Positions 14,901 through 23,942 are shown, counted from the stretch's first letter. The stretch: DNA of 49,560 bases from Polyangiaceae bacterium (GCA_022842465.1 JALHPN010000038.1:1-49560), one strand, 5' to 3'. Made by a program: numbers and translations. Notes: a model not told the origin generated them from the sequence alone.

Positions 14901-16504
14901 CGCCGAGTGCTCGCGTTCTCGGCGTGCCTCCTCGAGGACGCGCTCGAGGATCCGCTGCGCGTCGTCGAGGCGACCTTTGGAGTAGATGGCGATCGCCCGG
15001 TTGCCGTGCTTCGCATGGCCGGCACGCGCTCTCCCGCAGCGATGGCTCGCATCGTGTCCTCGGCGAAGTGAGCGTCCGCTTCGTCCCAGCGCGACTGCGC
15101 GAGGAGGACCTTGCCGGCGACGTTCCGCGCGGCGAGCCGTGTGGACGGCGTCATCGAGAGAGAGAGAGCACGCCGCGACTCCCGCAGCGCCTCGTCGTGC
15201 CGACCCATGGAGAGATCCACCTCCCCGAGCTGAACCGCGACGCGCGCCGCGAGCTCGGGAGCGAGGCCTTGCTTCGCGATGCGCTGGAGCGCGACGCGCG
15301 CCGCGACCAGGTCACCAGCCAGGACGAGCGCGCGACAGCGGAGCAGCTCGACCTCGGGCTCGCCGTCGACGAGCGCGGATGCGCTCTCGCACCAACGCCG
15401 CGCCCAACGCGCATCGCGCACCGCGAGCGCCGCCTCGGCGGCGCCGCAGCGGAGCCTGAGGCCCCGTGCCCCCCCGATGCGTGACACGGCGACGAACCAA
15501 CGCTCCGCGAGCGAATCGGCCACGAGCGCGTCGACGTCGGGGGCGAAGGCTCGCCTCGCGAGCGTGTCTGCTCGATCGAGGACGGCGTCGTCCGCGGCGT
15601 CGACGACGAGCAGCTCCGCGAGCCGCATCGCGTCCCAGGGGTCCGGCTCCAGGGTGTCGAGCAGCCGGACGGCGCGCGCGCGCTGCTCCGGCGTCGTCTC
15701 TTCGTCGCGGCACGATGCGTTGGCGGCGATCCATCCTCCGTGCACGCCCACGAGCCCGCGCGCGGCGAGCTCGGCCGCAGCGTGAGGAGCGACGAGCAGG
15801 TCGAGCGGAACGCTACGTCCGACGAGACCGAGCACCGCGAGGAGCTCGCCTGCGTCCGGCGAGAGTGGTGCGGCGACGAAGCGTGAACGGAAGGTTGCCC
15901 TGGCGCTTCGCCACCACGCCTCGAGCGTCTCCACCTCTTCGACCCCGAGCTCCTCGTCCGCCTCCGACGCGACGGCGCCGAACCATCGCCCCCGCTCACC
16001 GCCGCGCAGCGACCGTCCGATCATGAAGCTCGCGTCGGCGGCGTCGAGCCAGCGATCGGCGGGGGACGCGTCACGAGAGACGAAGGCGACCACGAGCAGT
16101 CGGCGCTCCTTCACGAGCTGGTGAAGCACCGCGACGTCCCAAGGAGCGACGTCGACGGTCTCGACGAGGATCGCGGTGGGAGCCTCGGCTGCTGCGCTGG
16201 CGAGCGCGCGGGCGGTGGCCGACGGATTCGCGAAGCCTGGGGAAGGCAGCCCGAGCTGCAGCGCGAGCTCGCGCGCTGCGTGGCGGGCGGATGGGCCGCA
16301 GACGACGAGCGGGCGGATTCCGTGCGCGCGCAGCCTGCGTACCGCATGCGCGAGGAGGCCCTCCGTCGAGCGGGCGTCGGCGCGCACGACGACGAACCCG
16401 GGACTCGGCGCGGACATCCGATCGTCGAACGCGTCGAAGTCGGAGGGAGACGGGGCGACGATGTTCGCGGGCAGGACCGCGACGGGCAGGGCGACAGTGC
16501 CCAT
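14870..16504 (-). CDS. N-terminal part (sensor/STAND-like and TPR region) of the frameshifted sigma-54 activator
   Basis: From ATG 16504, which has AGAGG 8-9 nt upstream; GTG 16531 is a weaker alternative. Residues 1 to about 170 form alternating strands and helices resembling a nucleotide-binding or STAND-type domain (LVVCGPSARHAARELA, TAILVETVDVAPWDVAVL), but no Walker A lysine motif is visible. From about 290 the chain is Ala/Arg/Leu-rich helical repeats that end in clear TPR units (LGEVDLSMGRHDEALRESRR, VLLAQSRWDEADAHF). After residue AMR near 15014 the translation turns into Arg/Ser/Thr-rich nonsense until the stop, while the other frame continues the TPR series. Together the two parts would give a protein of about 1178 residues. 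Confidence 0.8.
   Translation of the reverse strand: MGTVALPVAVLPANIVAPSPSDFDAFDDRMSAPSPGFVVVRADARSTEGLLAHAVRRLRAHGIRPLVVCGPSARHAARELALQLGLPSPGFANPSATARALASAAAEAPTAILVETVDVAPWDVAVLHQLVKERRLLVVAFVSRDASPADRWLDAADASFMIGRSLRGGERGRWFGAVASEADEELGVEEVETLEAWWRSARATFRSRFVAAPLSPDAGELLAVLGLVGRSVPLDLLVAPHAAAELAARGLVGVHGGWIAANASCRDEETTPEQRARAVRLLDTLEPDPWDAMRLAELLVVDAADDAVLDRADTLARRAFAPDVDALVADSLAERWFVAVSRIGGARGLRLRCGAAEAALAVRDARWARRWCESASALVDGEPEVELLRCRALVLAGDLVAARVALQRIAKQGLAPELAARVAVQLGEVDLSMGRHDEALRESRRALSLSMTPSTRLAARNVAGKVLLAQSRWDEADAHFAEDTMRAIAAGERVPAMRSTATGRSPSTPKVASTTRSGSSSASSRRHAENASTRRWASRSRTSA
15011..15016 (-). other. Frameshift point joining the two halves of the sigma-54 activator
   Basis: The minus strand reads GCC-ATG-CG then AAG-CAC-GGC. 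Adding one base between CG and AAG restores a continuous TPR protein. There is no slippery heptamer or long homopolymer here, so a one-base deletion (true mutation or sequence error) fits better than programmed frameshifting. Confidence 0.75.
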
Positions 16505-16822
16505 GAGGTAACCTCTGACCGATGAAGGCACACGCAGCGCAACGAGCGGAGGCGTTGCACCCCGTGCGGAGTGCCGAGCGCGCCGCGATGCGGAGCGCCC
16601 GAAGCCCTCGGTCTACTGCGAATCGCGGTCCGTTCAAGGTACGCGAGCGGCGGCGTCGAGCGAGACTTCTCGAAAGCAGCGGTCGCGCCCTCGAGGTCGT
16701 CGACGAAGTGCCGAGATCCCGCGAAGACCACGCCCCTCGGCCGTCAGACAGCGCACGGCGGAGGCGTCACGATCGGGGACGCTCGGCGTGTGCTGTCCGC
16801 GGCTTTCGGTCCGCACGCTCCG
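16505..16822. other. 318-bp intergenic region without a supported gene
   Basis: Open frames on both strands here are Arg/Ser-rich with no start signals or domains. On the minus strand TTGAAC (16637-16632) and TAGACC (16615-16610), 16 nt apart, could be a weak promoter for the sigma-54 activator gene about 100 bp downstream. Nothing else is seen. Confidence 0.4.
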
Positions 16823-17614
16823 TCACTTCACCTTCGTCAGCGTGTACGTGGCGTAGTTCGGGGCCGTGCTCCCGAGGCGCAGGATCTCGGTCCGCACCTG
16901 CAGCAGGTCCGCCTTGCGACAGAACGAGAAGAAGCTCTCTTCGGCGTCCTCTGCCGTCCCGGCCGACTGCAGCTGGTAGCCGACCTTCAAATCGTTGATG
17001 TCGCGCGAGAGCTTCAACGTGACGTCGCAGTTGCAGACGTCGCCGGCGGCCTTGCACGTCGCGCTGAACGCCGTGGGATCCGGTCGGGGGTTCGAGAACT
17101 CGCCGTAGAGCGCCTGCACGATGTTCGCCTGGACGTCGGCGCACGTGGGGAGCTTCGATCCGACGCACCGCAGCGGGAGGTCGATGTTCTCCTCGACGGT
17201 GCCCTCGAGCGATCGCGTCACGGTCGTCTCCGTGAACGTGTAGCGGACCTTCACGTCGCCCGAGACGGAGTTCTCGCGGAAGTCGGCGCACCCGCTCGTG
17301 GGAGGGGCATCGAAGAACTCGAAGAGACCGTTCGTGCAGGCGGCGGTGCCGTCCCAGGTGCCGACGAGGTCCGAGTCACAGGGAACCAGCTCCTCGCACG
17401 CCGTCCCGGTCAACGCGACGGAGGGGACGCTCGCGGAGGGAGCGCCCGTCGACGAGGTCGGTCCGCCGTCACCACCCCCGGCGGTGTCGGCGCCCGGCGC
17501 CGCCGGGCCCGCGTCGCCCGTCGACGAGGAGGTGGTGGAGGCCGAATCGCTGCTGCAAGCGGCGAGGCTGGCGGACAGGACGACGACAGCGAGAGCCGCC
17601 GTGAGCGAGAGCAA
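16823..17614 (-). CDS. Predicted lipoprotein of unknown function
   Basis: 263 residues as drawn from TTG 17614. The hydrophobic signal (SLTAALAVVVLSASLAAC) ends in lipobox LAAC, followed by a Ser/Thr/Gly/Asp-rich linker to about residue 65. The globular part begins with ELVPCDSDLVGTWDGTAAC, a lipocalin-like opening often seen in myxobacterial lipoproteins, and has about ten Cys residues that could form disulfides. It ends in a beta-rich segment (NYATYTLTKVK). No catalytic motif is seen. The start is uncertain: the frame continues upstream through basic residues (LRRTTVIR) that would suit a signal-peptide n-region, but no ATG or GTG is in that frame. It is divergent from the next lipoprotein gene. 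Confidence 0.6.
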   Translation of the reverse strand: MLSLTAALAVVVLSASLAACSSDSASTTSSSTGDAGPAAPGADTAGGGDGGPTSSTGAPSASVPSVALTGTACEELVPCDSDLVGTWDGTAACTNGLFEFFDAPPTSGCADFRENSVSGDVKVRYTFTETTVTRSLEGTVEENIDLPLRCVGSKLPTCADVQANIVQALYGEFSNPRPDPTAFSATCKAAGDVCNCDVTLKLSRDINDLKVGYQLQSAGTAEDAEESFFSFCRKADLLQVRTEILRLGSTAPNYATYTLTKVK

Positions 17615-17763
17615 GCGTATGACCGTCGTACGACGGAGCGGACGCTCACCTTCCCCGCGGCCGAGCCGGATTCCCGTCGATGCGCGCAGCTCTCGCAGGC
17701 TGCATGACGGCGCCAGGCGCGCGCCGACTGGGCAGGTGATACGCTGGGAGGCGCGGAGGTTAC

Positions 17764-18657
17764 ATGGCGCGGAAGTCGAAGCGGGGACGCGTTCGCATGT
17801 TGGCCGGGTCGGTCGCCCTCACGAGCGCGGCAGCTCTCGTCGCGTGTCTCGGGGAAGAGATCGCGCCCGTGACGCAAGAGCCGCCCTCCGGCGTCGACGC
17901 GGGCCCGCCCTCGTCGTCCTCCGACGGCGGCGGAGCCCCCCCGGGCGACGCTGGGACGCCGCCCGTCGTGGCACCCGACGCTTCGGACGCGAGCAGCCGC
18001 TTCTGCGCGACGCAGGCGCCCCCGATGGGCACGGCCGACTTCTTCTGCGCCGACTTCGACGGCCCGGACGTGCGCGAGGGCTTCGTCGCCCAGGTCCCCG
18101 ACGCAGGCACGATCGCGAAGGTCACCGACCTCTTCTTCTCGCCGCCCGCGGCGGTGACGGTGCGCGGCAACGCGTGGCTGAGGTGGACGAAGCCAGGTCC
18201 TACCGCGTTCGATCGCATCGACGCTCGCGTCCGTGTGAACGTCACGGGGATCGGAGGCGCGGTGCCCCCCTCGGCGGGGAGCGTCACCGTCCTCGGGCTC
18301 TTCACGCCGGACACGCAGCTCGAGGTCCGCTACGTCCGCGGCGCGATGGTCGACGGCGCCTCGTACATCGGGTACGTGCTCGCCTGGTCTCACTGCTCGG
18401 CCGGATGTCTCGCGGGCCAGGCCAAGCTGGCGACGATGAGCCTCCCCCTGAACCTCTGGGAAGAGGTCCGCATGGTCTGGGCCAGCGACGGGAGCGCGAA
18501 GATCACGGTCGGTGCCACCGAGGTCTTCTCGGGGATGACCTACGGGCCGACCTCCACGTCCGTCGGCGTGCAGCTCGGGCTCGAGGAGAACGGGAGCTCG
18601 CCCCCCGTGGGGCGCCACGCCTACGACAACCTCGTCGTCGCCGTGACCCGCAAGTGA
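17764..18657 (+). CDS. Lipoprotein with a jelly-roll/LamG-like domain
   Basis: 297 residues. A basic n-region (MARKSKRGRVR) and hydrophobic core end in lipobox LVAC. The linker is Ser/Asp/Gly/Pro-rich to about residue 80. The mature domain starts with RFCATQAPPMGTADFFCADF and contains strand patterns (DARVRVNVTG, VGVQLGLEENG, HAYDNLVVAV) like the concanavalin/LamG beta-sandwiches of other myxobacterial surface lipoproteins; that family link is an inference from pattern. The start is well supported: GGAGG lies 4 nt before the ATG and TGATACGCT further upstream could be a -10. Its stop codon overlaps the next gene's ATG by one base, so it is cotranscribed with a glycosyltransferase. Confidence 0.7.
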   Translation: MARKSKRGRVRMLAGSVALTSAAALVACLGEEIAPVTQEPPSGVDAGPPSSSSDGGGAPPGDAGTPPVVAPDASDASSRFCATQAPPMGTADFFCADFDGPDVREGFVAQVPDAGTIAKVTDLFFSPPAAVTVRGNAWLRWTKPGPTAFDRIDARVRVNVTGIGGAVPPSAGSVTVLGLFTPDTQLEVRYVRGAMVDGASYIGYVLAWSHCSAGCLAGQAKLATMSLPLNLWEEVRMVWASDGSAKITVGATEVFSGMTYGPTSTSVGVQLGLEENGSSPPVGRHAYDNLVVAVTRK

Positions 18658-19577
18658 TGCCGGCCGTGCAAACGCTCGTGAGCACGGTCATCCCGACCTA
18701 CGATCGCAAGGCTGACGTCGTCCTCGCCGTCGCGTCCGCGCTCGCGCAGACGCACGCCGCGCAGGAGGTCCTCGTCGTCGACGACGGTTCGCGCGACGGG
18801 ACCGCGGAGGCGCTGCGGGCGCGATACGGGGACCGCGTGACGATCGTGCGGACCGAGCGCCTCGGCGTCTCGGGGGCGCGCAACCGCGGCATGGCCGAGG
18901 CACGCGGCGACGTCATCGCCTTCCTCGACTCGGACGACGAGTGGGAGCCGGAGAAGCTCGCGAAGCAGGTGGCGTGGCTCGAGGCGCGGCCCGCCTTCGG
19001 GATGGTGATCACCGACGTCGCGCAGATGGACCGTGACCGGAAGACGTTCCATGTGTTCCACCGGCGCGACCACGTCCCGGTCGACGGAGACGTGCTCGTC
19101 CACCTGCTGACCCAGCCGGCGCTGGCGCCGTCGAGCGCTCTCCTCCGGCGGCGTGTCTACGACGAGGTCGGCGGCTTCGACACGTCGCTGCCGACGGCAG
19201 AGGACATCGACTTCCACCTCCGGGTCGCGGCGCGCTTCGAGATCGGCGTGATCGAGGAGCCGCTCACGCGCTGCATGCGCGGGCACGACGGCTTGTCGGC
19301 GTTGCCTCGCACGTATGCAGACTACATGTTCGTCCTCGAGCGGTTCCTCCTCGACCATCGGCACGAGATCCCCGCCGGAGTGCGCGCGGAGGCGCTCCGC
19401 GCGGCGTCCCTCCGCAACATGCGCGGGCTCCTCGGCGGCGGCCACGTGAAGGAGGCGCTGGCGCTCGGGGCGGTGGTCGCCCGACACACGCGGACCCCGC
19501 GCGATGCCGCCGCCCTCGCGCGCTTCGCGCCTGGCGTGGTGCGGCAGACGCTGAAGAAGCTGCGCGCGGCGAGCTAG
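18657..19577 (+). CDS. Family 2 glycosyltransferase (GT-A fold)
   Basis: 306 residues. The GT2 signatures are clear: STVIPTYDRKADVVLAVAS at the N-terminus, the nucleotide-binding EVLVVDDGSRDGTAEALR, GARNRGMAEARGDVIAFLDS followed by the metal-binding DSDDEWEPEKL, and a late acceptor-region TAEDIDFHLRVA that supplies the acidic base. It transfers a sugar from an activated nucleotide donor to an unknown acceptor in the cytoplasm; no membrane helix is visible. The ATG overlaps the preceding lipoprotein stop (GTGATG) by one base. No other polysaccharide gene is adjacent, so the product could act on a protein or lipid. The frame is open far upstream, but that part is the shadow of the lipoprotein gene. 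Confidence 0.9.
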   Translation: MPAVQTLVSTVIPTYDRKADVVLAVASALAQTHAAQEVLVVDDGSRDGTAEALRARYGDRVTIVRTERLGVSGARNRGMAEARGDVIAFLDSDDEWEPEKLAKQVAWLEARPAFGMVITDVAQMDRDRKTFHVFHRRDHVPVDGDVLVHLLTQPALAPSSALLRRRVYDEVGGFDTSLPTAEDIDFHLRVAARFEIGVIEEPLTRCMRGHDGLSALPRTYADYMFVLERFLLDHRHEIPAGVRAEALRAASLRNMRGLLGGGHVKEALALGAVVARHTRTPRDAAALARFAPGVVRQTLKKLRAAS

Positions 19578-19717
19578 GCGCTCATCGCCACGTCGCGATG
19601 GAGCACGGCCGGGGGCAAGATGCGATGCTCGCGAAAGGCGGCCATCACACGCTTCGTCACCTGGCCGTACCACGATCGTCGTCGAGGAGGGCGAGAACCG
19701 GGTCGCGCACCGCGCGC

Positions 19718-20599
19718 TCACGCGCGCTCGGGCATCGGGATGGGCACACCGTCGTCGGTCGGGATGCGCGGGAAGCGCCCTTCGCGCCACGCGCGCTCGG
19801 CCTCGTCGAGACGTTCCTTCGTGGAGGCGACGAAGTTCCAGCGCATGTGGCGCGGCTCCGGGAGGCGCTCGCCCCCGAGCATCACGACGTGGGCGTCGTC
19901 GAGCGCGACGACGCAGCGGTCCCCCTCGGAGACGATCACCATCGTGCGCGCCTCTGCCCGCGCTCCCTCGACGTCGACCGCGCCGTCGACGACGTAGACG
20001 GCGCGGTCCTCGTGCTCGGCGGGAAAGGCGAGACGCTCTCCTTCACGGAGCCTCGCCTCCACGAAGAACAGCGGCGACGCGACCTCGACGGACGCACGCA
20101 CCCCGTAGGCCACGCCGGCGAGGACCCTCACGCACACGCCGCCCTCGAGCGTGTGCGCGGGGAGCCCGACGCCCGCGACGTGCTGGAAGGTCGGCTCGCC
20201 CTCCTCGGCGGCGACGGGCAGGGCGACCCAGAGCTGGAGGCCGTGCATCCGGCCGCCGCGCGCACGGACGTCGTCCGGGCTCCGCTCCGAGTGGACGATC
20301 CCGCGGCCCGCCGACATCCAGTTCAGCTCGCCGGGTACGATCGTCCGCTCCGAACCGAGCGAGTCGCGATGGACGACCGCGCCGTCGAAGAGGTAGGTCA
20401 CCGTCGCGAGCCCGATGTGCGGATGAGGCCCGACGTCGAAGCCGTGACCGGCAGGGATCTCCTCCGGCCCCATGTGATCGAGGAAGACCCATGGGCCGAC
20501 GCTCCGCCGCTGCATCTGCGGCAGGACGCGCTGAACGGTGCCGCTCCCCACGCGGCGCTCGTGGGCGCGGAGGACGAGGTCGACGCGGTCTTTCGTCAT
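19718..20599 (-). CDS. Pirin family protein
   Basis: 293 residues in the normal size range for pirins (bicupin). The N-terminal cupin has the metal-binding signature GPHPHIGLATVTYLFDG, with a third His and a Glu in GRGIVHSERSP, which is the complete pirin ligand set. A DHMGP element precedes it. Bacterial pirins act as quercetinase-like dioxygenases or as redox-sensing binding proteins; which one applies here cannot be read. ATG 20599 starts directly at MTKDRVDLVLRAHERR; the frame is open further upstream, but those residues are Arg/Pro-rich noise. It is convergent with the glycosyltransferase and divergent from the barrel-type gene. Confidence 0.9.
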   Translation of the reverse strand: MTKDRVDLVLRAHERRVGSGTVQRVLPQMQRRSVGPWVFLDHMGPEEIPAGHGFDVGPHPHIGLATVTYLFDGAVVHRDSLGSERTIVPGELNWMSAGRGIVHSERSPDDVRARGGRMHGLQLWVALPVAAEEGEPTFQHVAGVGLPAHTLEGGVCVRVLAGVAYGVRASVEVASPLFFVEARLREGERLAFPAEHEDRAVYVVDGAVDVEGARAEARTMVIVSEGDRCVVALDDAHVVMLGGERLPEPRHMRWNFVASTKERLDEAERAWREGRFPRIPTDDGVPIPMPERA

Positions 20600-20755
20600 G
20601 GACGGATCTCGGAGGATCGGCGGCGCGAGGGGGCCGGGTGACGCGGGGAACGCAGGCGCCCGAGGGCAGCGATGGCCGCATGGTAGCAGTCGAGGGCGAC
20701 GATGCGCTTCACCATGCGGCCGCGCGCGCACGACGCGAGGGTCGTCGCCCGCCGG

Positions 20756-21670
20756 ATGCCATTGCGCTCACGTCGCCCCGGGACGAGACTCTGCCGCGTG
20801 GGACGGCGTAGTCACGCTCGGCGACGGACGGCGAGCCTCGCGTCCATCGCGTTCGTGCTCGCGCGCGGTGTCCATGCGGACGCCGCCGAGGTGCATGCTC
20901 CGCCCGACAGGGACGACGACGGCGTCACGGACGCGGACGAGAAGAGGCTCGGGCTCGATCCCGACACGGTCAACATCCCGGAGCCCCTGCTCTTCGACAT
21001 GGTGCGCGGTCTCGGCGCACGCCGAGGCGAGGTCGAGCTCAACGTGCTCGCGCAGGGCGGCGCTGGCGCCGACCCCCATCTCACCGGCGGCCCCGAGGTC
21101 GAGTACGTGTTCGCTCCAGGTCACGCGGTCGAGGTCGAGCTGCCGATGTCGTCGCGCGGTGTGGACGCGTGGAAGGGCAGCCTCCAGGGCACCCTGCCTG
21201 CCCCGGGCAACGGCCGCTTCGTCCACGGCTGGCTCGTGACGGGAGAGTATCTCCTCGGCGATCCCGATGTGCGCTGTCGGAGCGCGATGGGCATCAGCTG
21301 CCCTCTCGGCGAGGGTCGGCTCGGGGGGCTCGGCGCGCGGGCGACGGCGCTGTACGTCGTCGGCCTCCGCTTCGACCGACACTGGAGCGCGGTCGCGATG
21401 ATCGGGGGGCGCGGCGAGAAGGAGCGGAGGGGCCGGGCGGCCTTCGCCGTCCTCAACCCGAGCATCTTCTACGACGCGTCGTCGAGCATCACGTTCGGCA
21501 TGGAGATGAACTCGCTGCTCGAAGACGACGGCACGACGGATCTCGTCCTCCTGCCGCAGGTGCACTGGCAGCCGTCACGCGCGTGGAAGCTCCAGGTAGG
21601 GTCCGGAGCGCACGTCGACGAAGCCGGCGCGACGTGGCTCACGACCGCGCGCGTGTGCTTGACGTACTGA
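20756..21670 (+). CDS. Secreted or outer-membrane beta-barrel-like protein with an EF-hand-type motif
   Basis: 304 residues from ATG 20756; the true start may be GTG 20798, which would give a cleaner signal peptide (basic n-region, SLASIAFVLARGVHADA). The mature N-terminus has a calcium-binding DRDDDGVTDADEKRLGLDPD motif (DxDxDG), as in thrombospondin type 3 and dockerin-like repeats. The rest alternates strands and turns (VEYVFAPGHAVEVELPMSS, VVGLRFDRHWSAVAMIGG, FGMEMNSLLEDDGTTDLVLL) and ends in VCLTY, consistent with a small barrel with a C-terminal aromatic. Its stop is one base from that of the convergent M23 peptidase gene. I cannot name a family. Confidence 0.65.
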   Translation: MPLRSRRPGTRLCRVGRRSHARRRTASLASIAFVLARGVHADAAEVHAPPDRDDDGVTDADEKRLGLDPDTVNIPEPLLFDMVRGLGARRGEVELNVLAQGGAGADPHLTGGPEVEYVFAPGHAVEVELPMSSRGVDAWKGSLQGTLPAPGNGRFVHGWLVTGEYLLGDPDVRCRSAMGISCPLGEGRLGGLGARATALYVVGLRFDRHWSAVAMIGGRGEKERRGRAAFAVLNPSIFYDASSSITFGMEMNSLLEDDGTTDLVLLPQVHWQPSRAWKLQVGSGAHVDEAGATWLTTARVCLTY

Positions 21671-21671
21671 C

Positions 21672-22811
21672 TCAGTCCGTGACGGTGACGTTCCCCTGCG
21701 CGACGAGCTTGTCGTTCAGCCACATGGCCCACTGGAGCGTGCCCTTCGTGTCTCCGACATCCACGCTCCACCGGGGGAAGCGCTGTGCATAGCGCCCCTC
21801 GACCGTCGACGTGACGTGCGACGGGACCAGGTTCGGTCGAAGGACGAGCACCGAGAGCTCGTCGCCGCCGCGCATGGCGACGGACGCGCCGATCCCGAGA
21901 GTGCGTCCCTTCTTGATCGCGCCGACGTTGGGCGCGGGATCGATGATGGTGGCCTGCGAGAGGGCGCCGTCGCGCAGCACGACGTCGAGCACGCCGCTCA
22001 CCTCCTGGCTCGGGATGTGCGTCTTCCACATGCCCTGCACCGTCGCGGGATCGACCCACTTGTTGTCGCAGTCCTGCACCTCGAAGTGCAGGTGCGCCCA
22101 CGACGAGCAGCCCGAGCTTCCGATGACGCCGAGGACCTGACCGGCCGTCACGTTGCTCCCCACGGCAACCGTCGCGGACCCCTTCTTCAAGTGACCGTAG
22201 TACGAGACGAAGCCGTTCAGATGCTTCACCGCGACGTAGTTCCACGTCCCCGTGCAGCTCGTGTTCCGGTCGAACTGGTCGTTGCGGACGCCGACGACGA
22301 CACCGGGCGCGGCGGCCCGGGCATGCACGCGGTCTCGGTCCATGTCGCGGAAGGTTCCGACGCAGATGTCGTAGCCGCGATGACCGTCGTAGGTGATCGC
22401 GAGGTCGCCGACCGCGCCCTTGAAGTCGCGCTTGCCGCCGGCACCGTCCTGGTCCGTGTAGTTGTGCGTGACCCACGTGGTCCCTGCCGTCCCCTGAATC
22501 GGCCAGTCGAGCTTCAGGTGGGCCGGATCACACGAGTTGGCGATCGTCTTCGGGCGGGGTGCGACGACCGGCGTGAGCGCCTGGGCCTCCGTGATCGTTT
22601 GCAGGGCGAGCCCGAGGTCGCCGGCCCGGAAGCCCTTGGGGCGCGCCATGTTCGGCGAGATGGTCCGAACCGTCGCGACGTCGACGCGCTGGACGGTCTG
22701 GACCTTGGACACGGGGCCGATGGTCTGGGCGTCCCCGGCGCTCGCGAGGAGGAGGAGCGCGAGAGGACCGCCGACGAGCGCCGCCGCGGAGGCGAAGGAC
22801 GAGAAACGCAT
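21672..22811 (-). CDS. Secreted M23 family metallopeptidase (LytM/lysostaphin-type)
   Basis: 379 residues. The signal peptide (FASAAALVGGPLALLLLASAGDAQ) is followed by a spacer and then the M23 domain. Zinc ligands are visible as HRGYD (His144, Asp148) and the HLHFE motif (catalytic His240, zinc His242), with the family's YYGHLKKGSATVAVGSNV block between them. M23 enzymes cleave peptidoglycan cross-bridges or cell-wall peptides; with an intact HxxxD/HxH set it should be active rather than a degenerate EnvC-type activator. After about residue 270 a beta-rich C-terminal domain follows (WSVDVGDTKGTLQWAMWLND), possibly for binding. The frame is open further upstream, but only ATG 22811 sits directly before the signal peptide. 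Confidence 0.9.
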   Translation of the reverse strand: MRFSSFASAAALVGGPLALLLLASAGDAQTIGPVSKVQTVQRVDVATVRTISPNMARPKGFRAGDLGLALQTITEAQALTPVVAPRPKTIANSCDPAHLKLDWPIQGTAGTTWVTHNYTDQDGAGGKRDFKGAVGDLAITYDGHRGYDICVGTFRDMDRDRVHARAAAPGVVVGVRNDQFDRNTSCTGTWNYVAVKHLNGFVSYYGHLKKGSATVAVGSNVTAGQVLGVIGSSGCSSWAHLHFEVQDCDNKWVDPATVQGMWKTHIPSQEVSGVLDVVLRDGALSQATIIDPAPNVGAIKKGRTLGIGASVAMRGGDELSVLVLRPNLVPSHVTSTVEGRYAQRFPRWSVDVGDTKGTLQWAMWLNDKLVAQGNVTVTD

Positions 22812-22946
22812 CCGTCCGTCGTAGAGCGAGCCGCGCCCGATTCCCAGGGCGCGGCGGCTTATGCCGTGCTGTAAACGCTCACGCCGACGGCCGAGGACTT
22901 CGTTATATTCATGGAAGCGCGCCCCTTGCGCCCCGTCTGACCCCCG

Positions 22947-23942
22947 ATGGCGTCTTCTCGCGAACCCGATCTCGTCGGAGTCCTCGAAGCCGCCTACGCG
23001 CTCGATCTGCCCGAGCCCGCGTGGCTGCGTGGCGTCGTCGATGCCATCCGCCCATCCCTCGACGAGGGGCTCGGCATCGCCGCGTACCTCTACGACACCA
23101 TGGACCGGCCGTTCCGCGTCAAGCACCTCGTCGTCGACGGGTGCCCCGTCGACGCGAGCGGCGTCGCGCGCCTCCAGGATCCCGCGTACGACGATTTCGT
23201 TCGTCGCTCGTGGATCGCACGCGCCGCGATGACCGCGAGCGAGACGCCAGGCTACGACGCGCACCCTGCGGTGCACGACGTCCTACGACCCGCGGGGATC
23301 CGGGACATCATGGTCGTCAATGCGATCGACGCGACCGGCGTGGGTTGCTGGATCGGCGCGCCCATCGCCGACGTGCGCGTGCTCGCGCCCGAGACCCGCG
23401 AGAGGTGGAACCGTGTGGCGACCCACCTGCGCGCGAGCGTGCGACTCCGCTCGAGGCTCTCGTCGGCTCGCGGTGGGCCGCCCGAGACGAGCGGGGCGCC
23501 AGAGGCCGTGCTCACCCCCGAAGGCGAGATCGTCGCGCTCGAGGGCGCCGCCGAGACGGCGCGTGGCACGCTGCGCGACGCGGTCCGCGCCGTCCAGCGC
23601 GTGCGCCGCGAGCTACGCGCCGACGGGGACCGTGCGCTCCTCGCATGGCCCGCGCTCGTGCGCGCGCGATGGTCGCTCGTCGACGACTACGCCGAGGGTG
23701 ACCACCACTACGTCGTCGCGCGCGCGAACGCCGTGGAGGTGCAGCCCATCGCGCGTCTCTCGCATCGCGAGCGGCAGGTCGTCGCGTGCCTCTCCTCGGG
23801 TCACACGAACAAGGAGACCGCCTACGAGCTCGGGCTCTCCCACTCGACGGTCCGGGTCCTCGTCGCGCGCGCGTGCGCGAAGGTCGGGGTGACCACGCGC
23901 GAGGAGCTCGTCGCGGTCTTCCGGCGCGGCACGGTGTCCTGA
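22947..23942 (+). CDS. LuxR-family transcriptional regulator
   Basis: 331 residues. The C-terminal 60 residues form a GerE/LuxR helix-turn-helix (LSHRERQVVACLSSGHTNKE, then AYELGLSHSTVRVLVARACA), in which the conserved Glu of RERQV and the TVRVLVARA recognition helix are intact. The N-terminal 260 residues show no receiver aspartate pocket and no clear autoinducer-binding motif; they may be a GAF-like sensor, given the alternating strands and helices (GIAAYLYDTM, GVGCWIGAPIADVRV). It resembles the orphan LuxR regulators common in Polyangia. Upstream TTATATTC near 22904 could be a -10 element. It is divergent from the M23 peptidase, which is a possible target by position only. Confidence 0.82.
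   Translation: MASSREPDLVGVLEAAYALDLPEPAWLRGVVDAIRPSLDEGLGIAAYLYDTMDRPFRVKHLVVDGCPVDASGVARLQDPAYDDFVRRSWIARAAMTASETPGYDAHPAVHDVLRPAGIRDIMVVNAIDATGVGCWIGAPIADVRVLAPETRERWNRVATHLRASVRLRSRLSSARGGPPETSGAPEAVLTPEGEIVALEGAAETARGTLRDAVRAVQRVRRELRADGDRALLAWPALVRARWSLVDDYAEGDHHYVVARANAVEVQPIARLSHRERQVVACLSSGHTNKETAYELGLSHSTVRVLVARACAKVGVTTREELVAVFRRGTVS

Noticed and set aside
15005..15020. Programmed ribosomal frameshift in the sigma-54 activator
   Set aside because: No slippery heptamer, no homopolymer and no stimulatory SD-like element; a one-base deletion is simpler.
16571..17707. A 378-codon plus-strand frame over the 16505-16822 gap and the lipoprotein gene
   Set aside because: Mostly antisense to a gene with lipobox and linker; Arg/Gly/Val-rich without domains, so the gap is left as non-coding.
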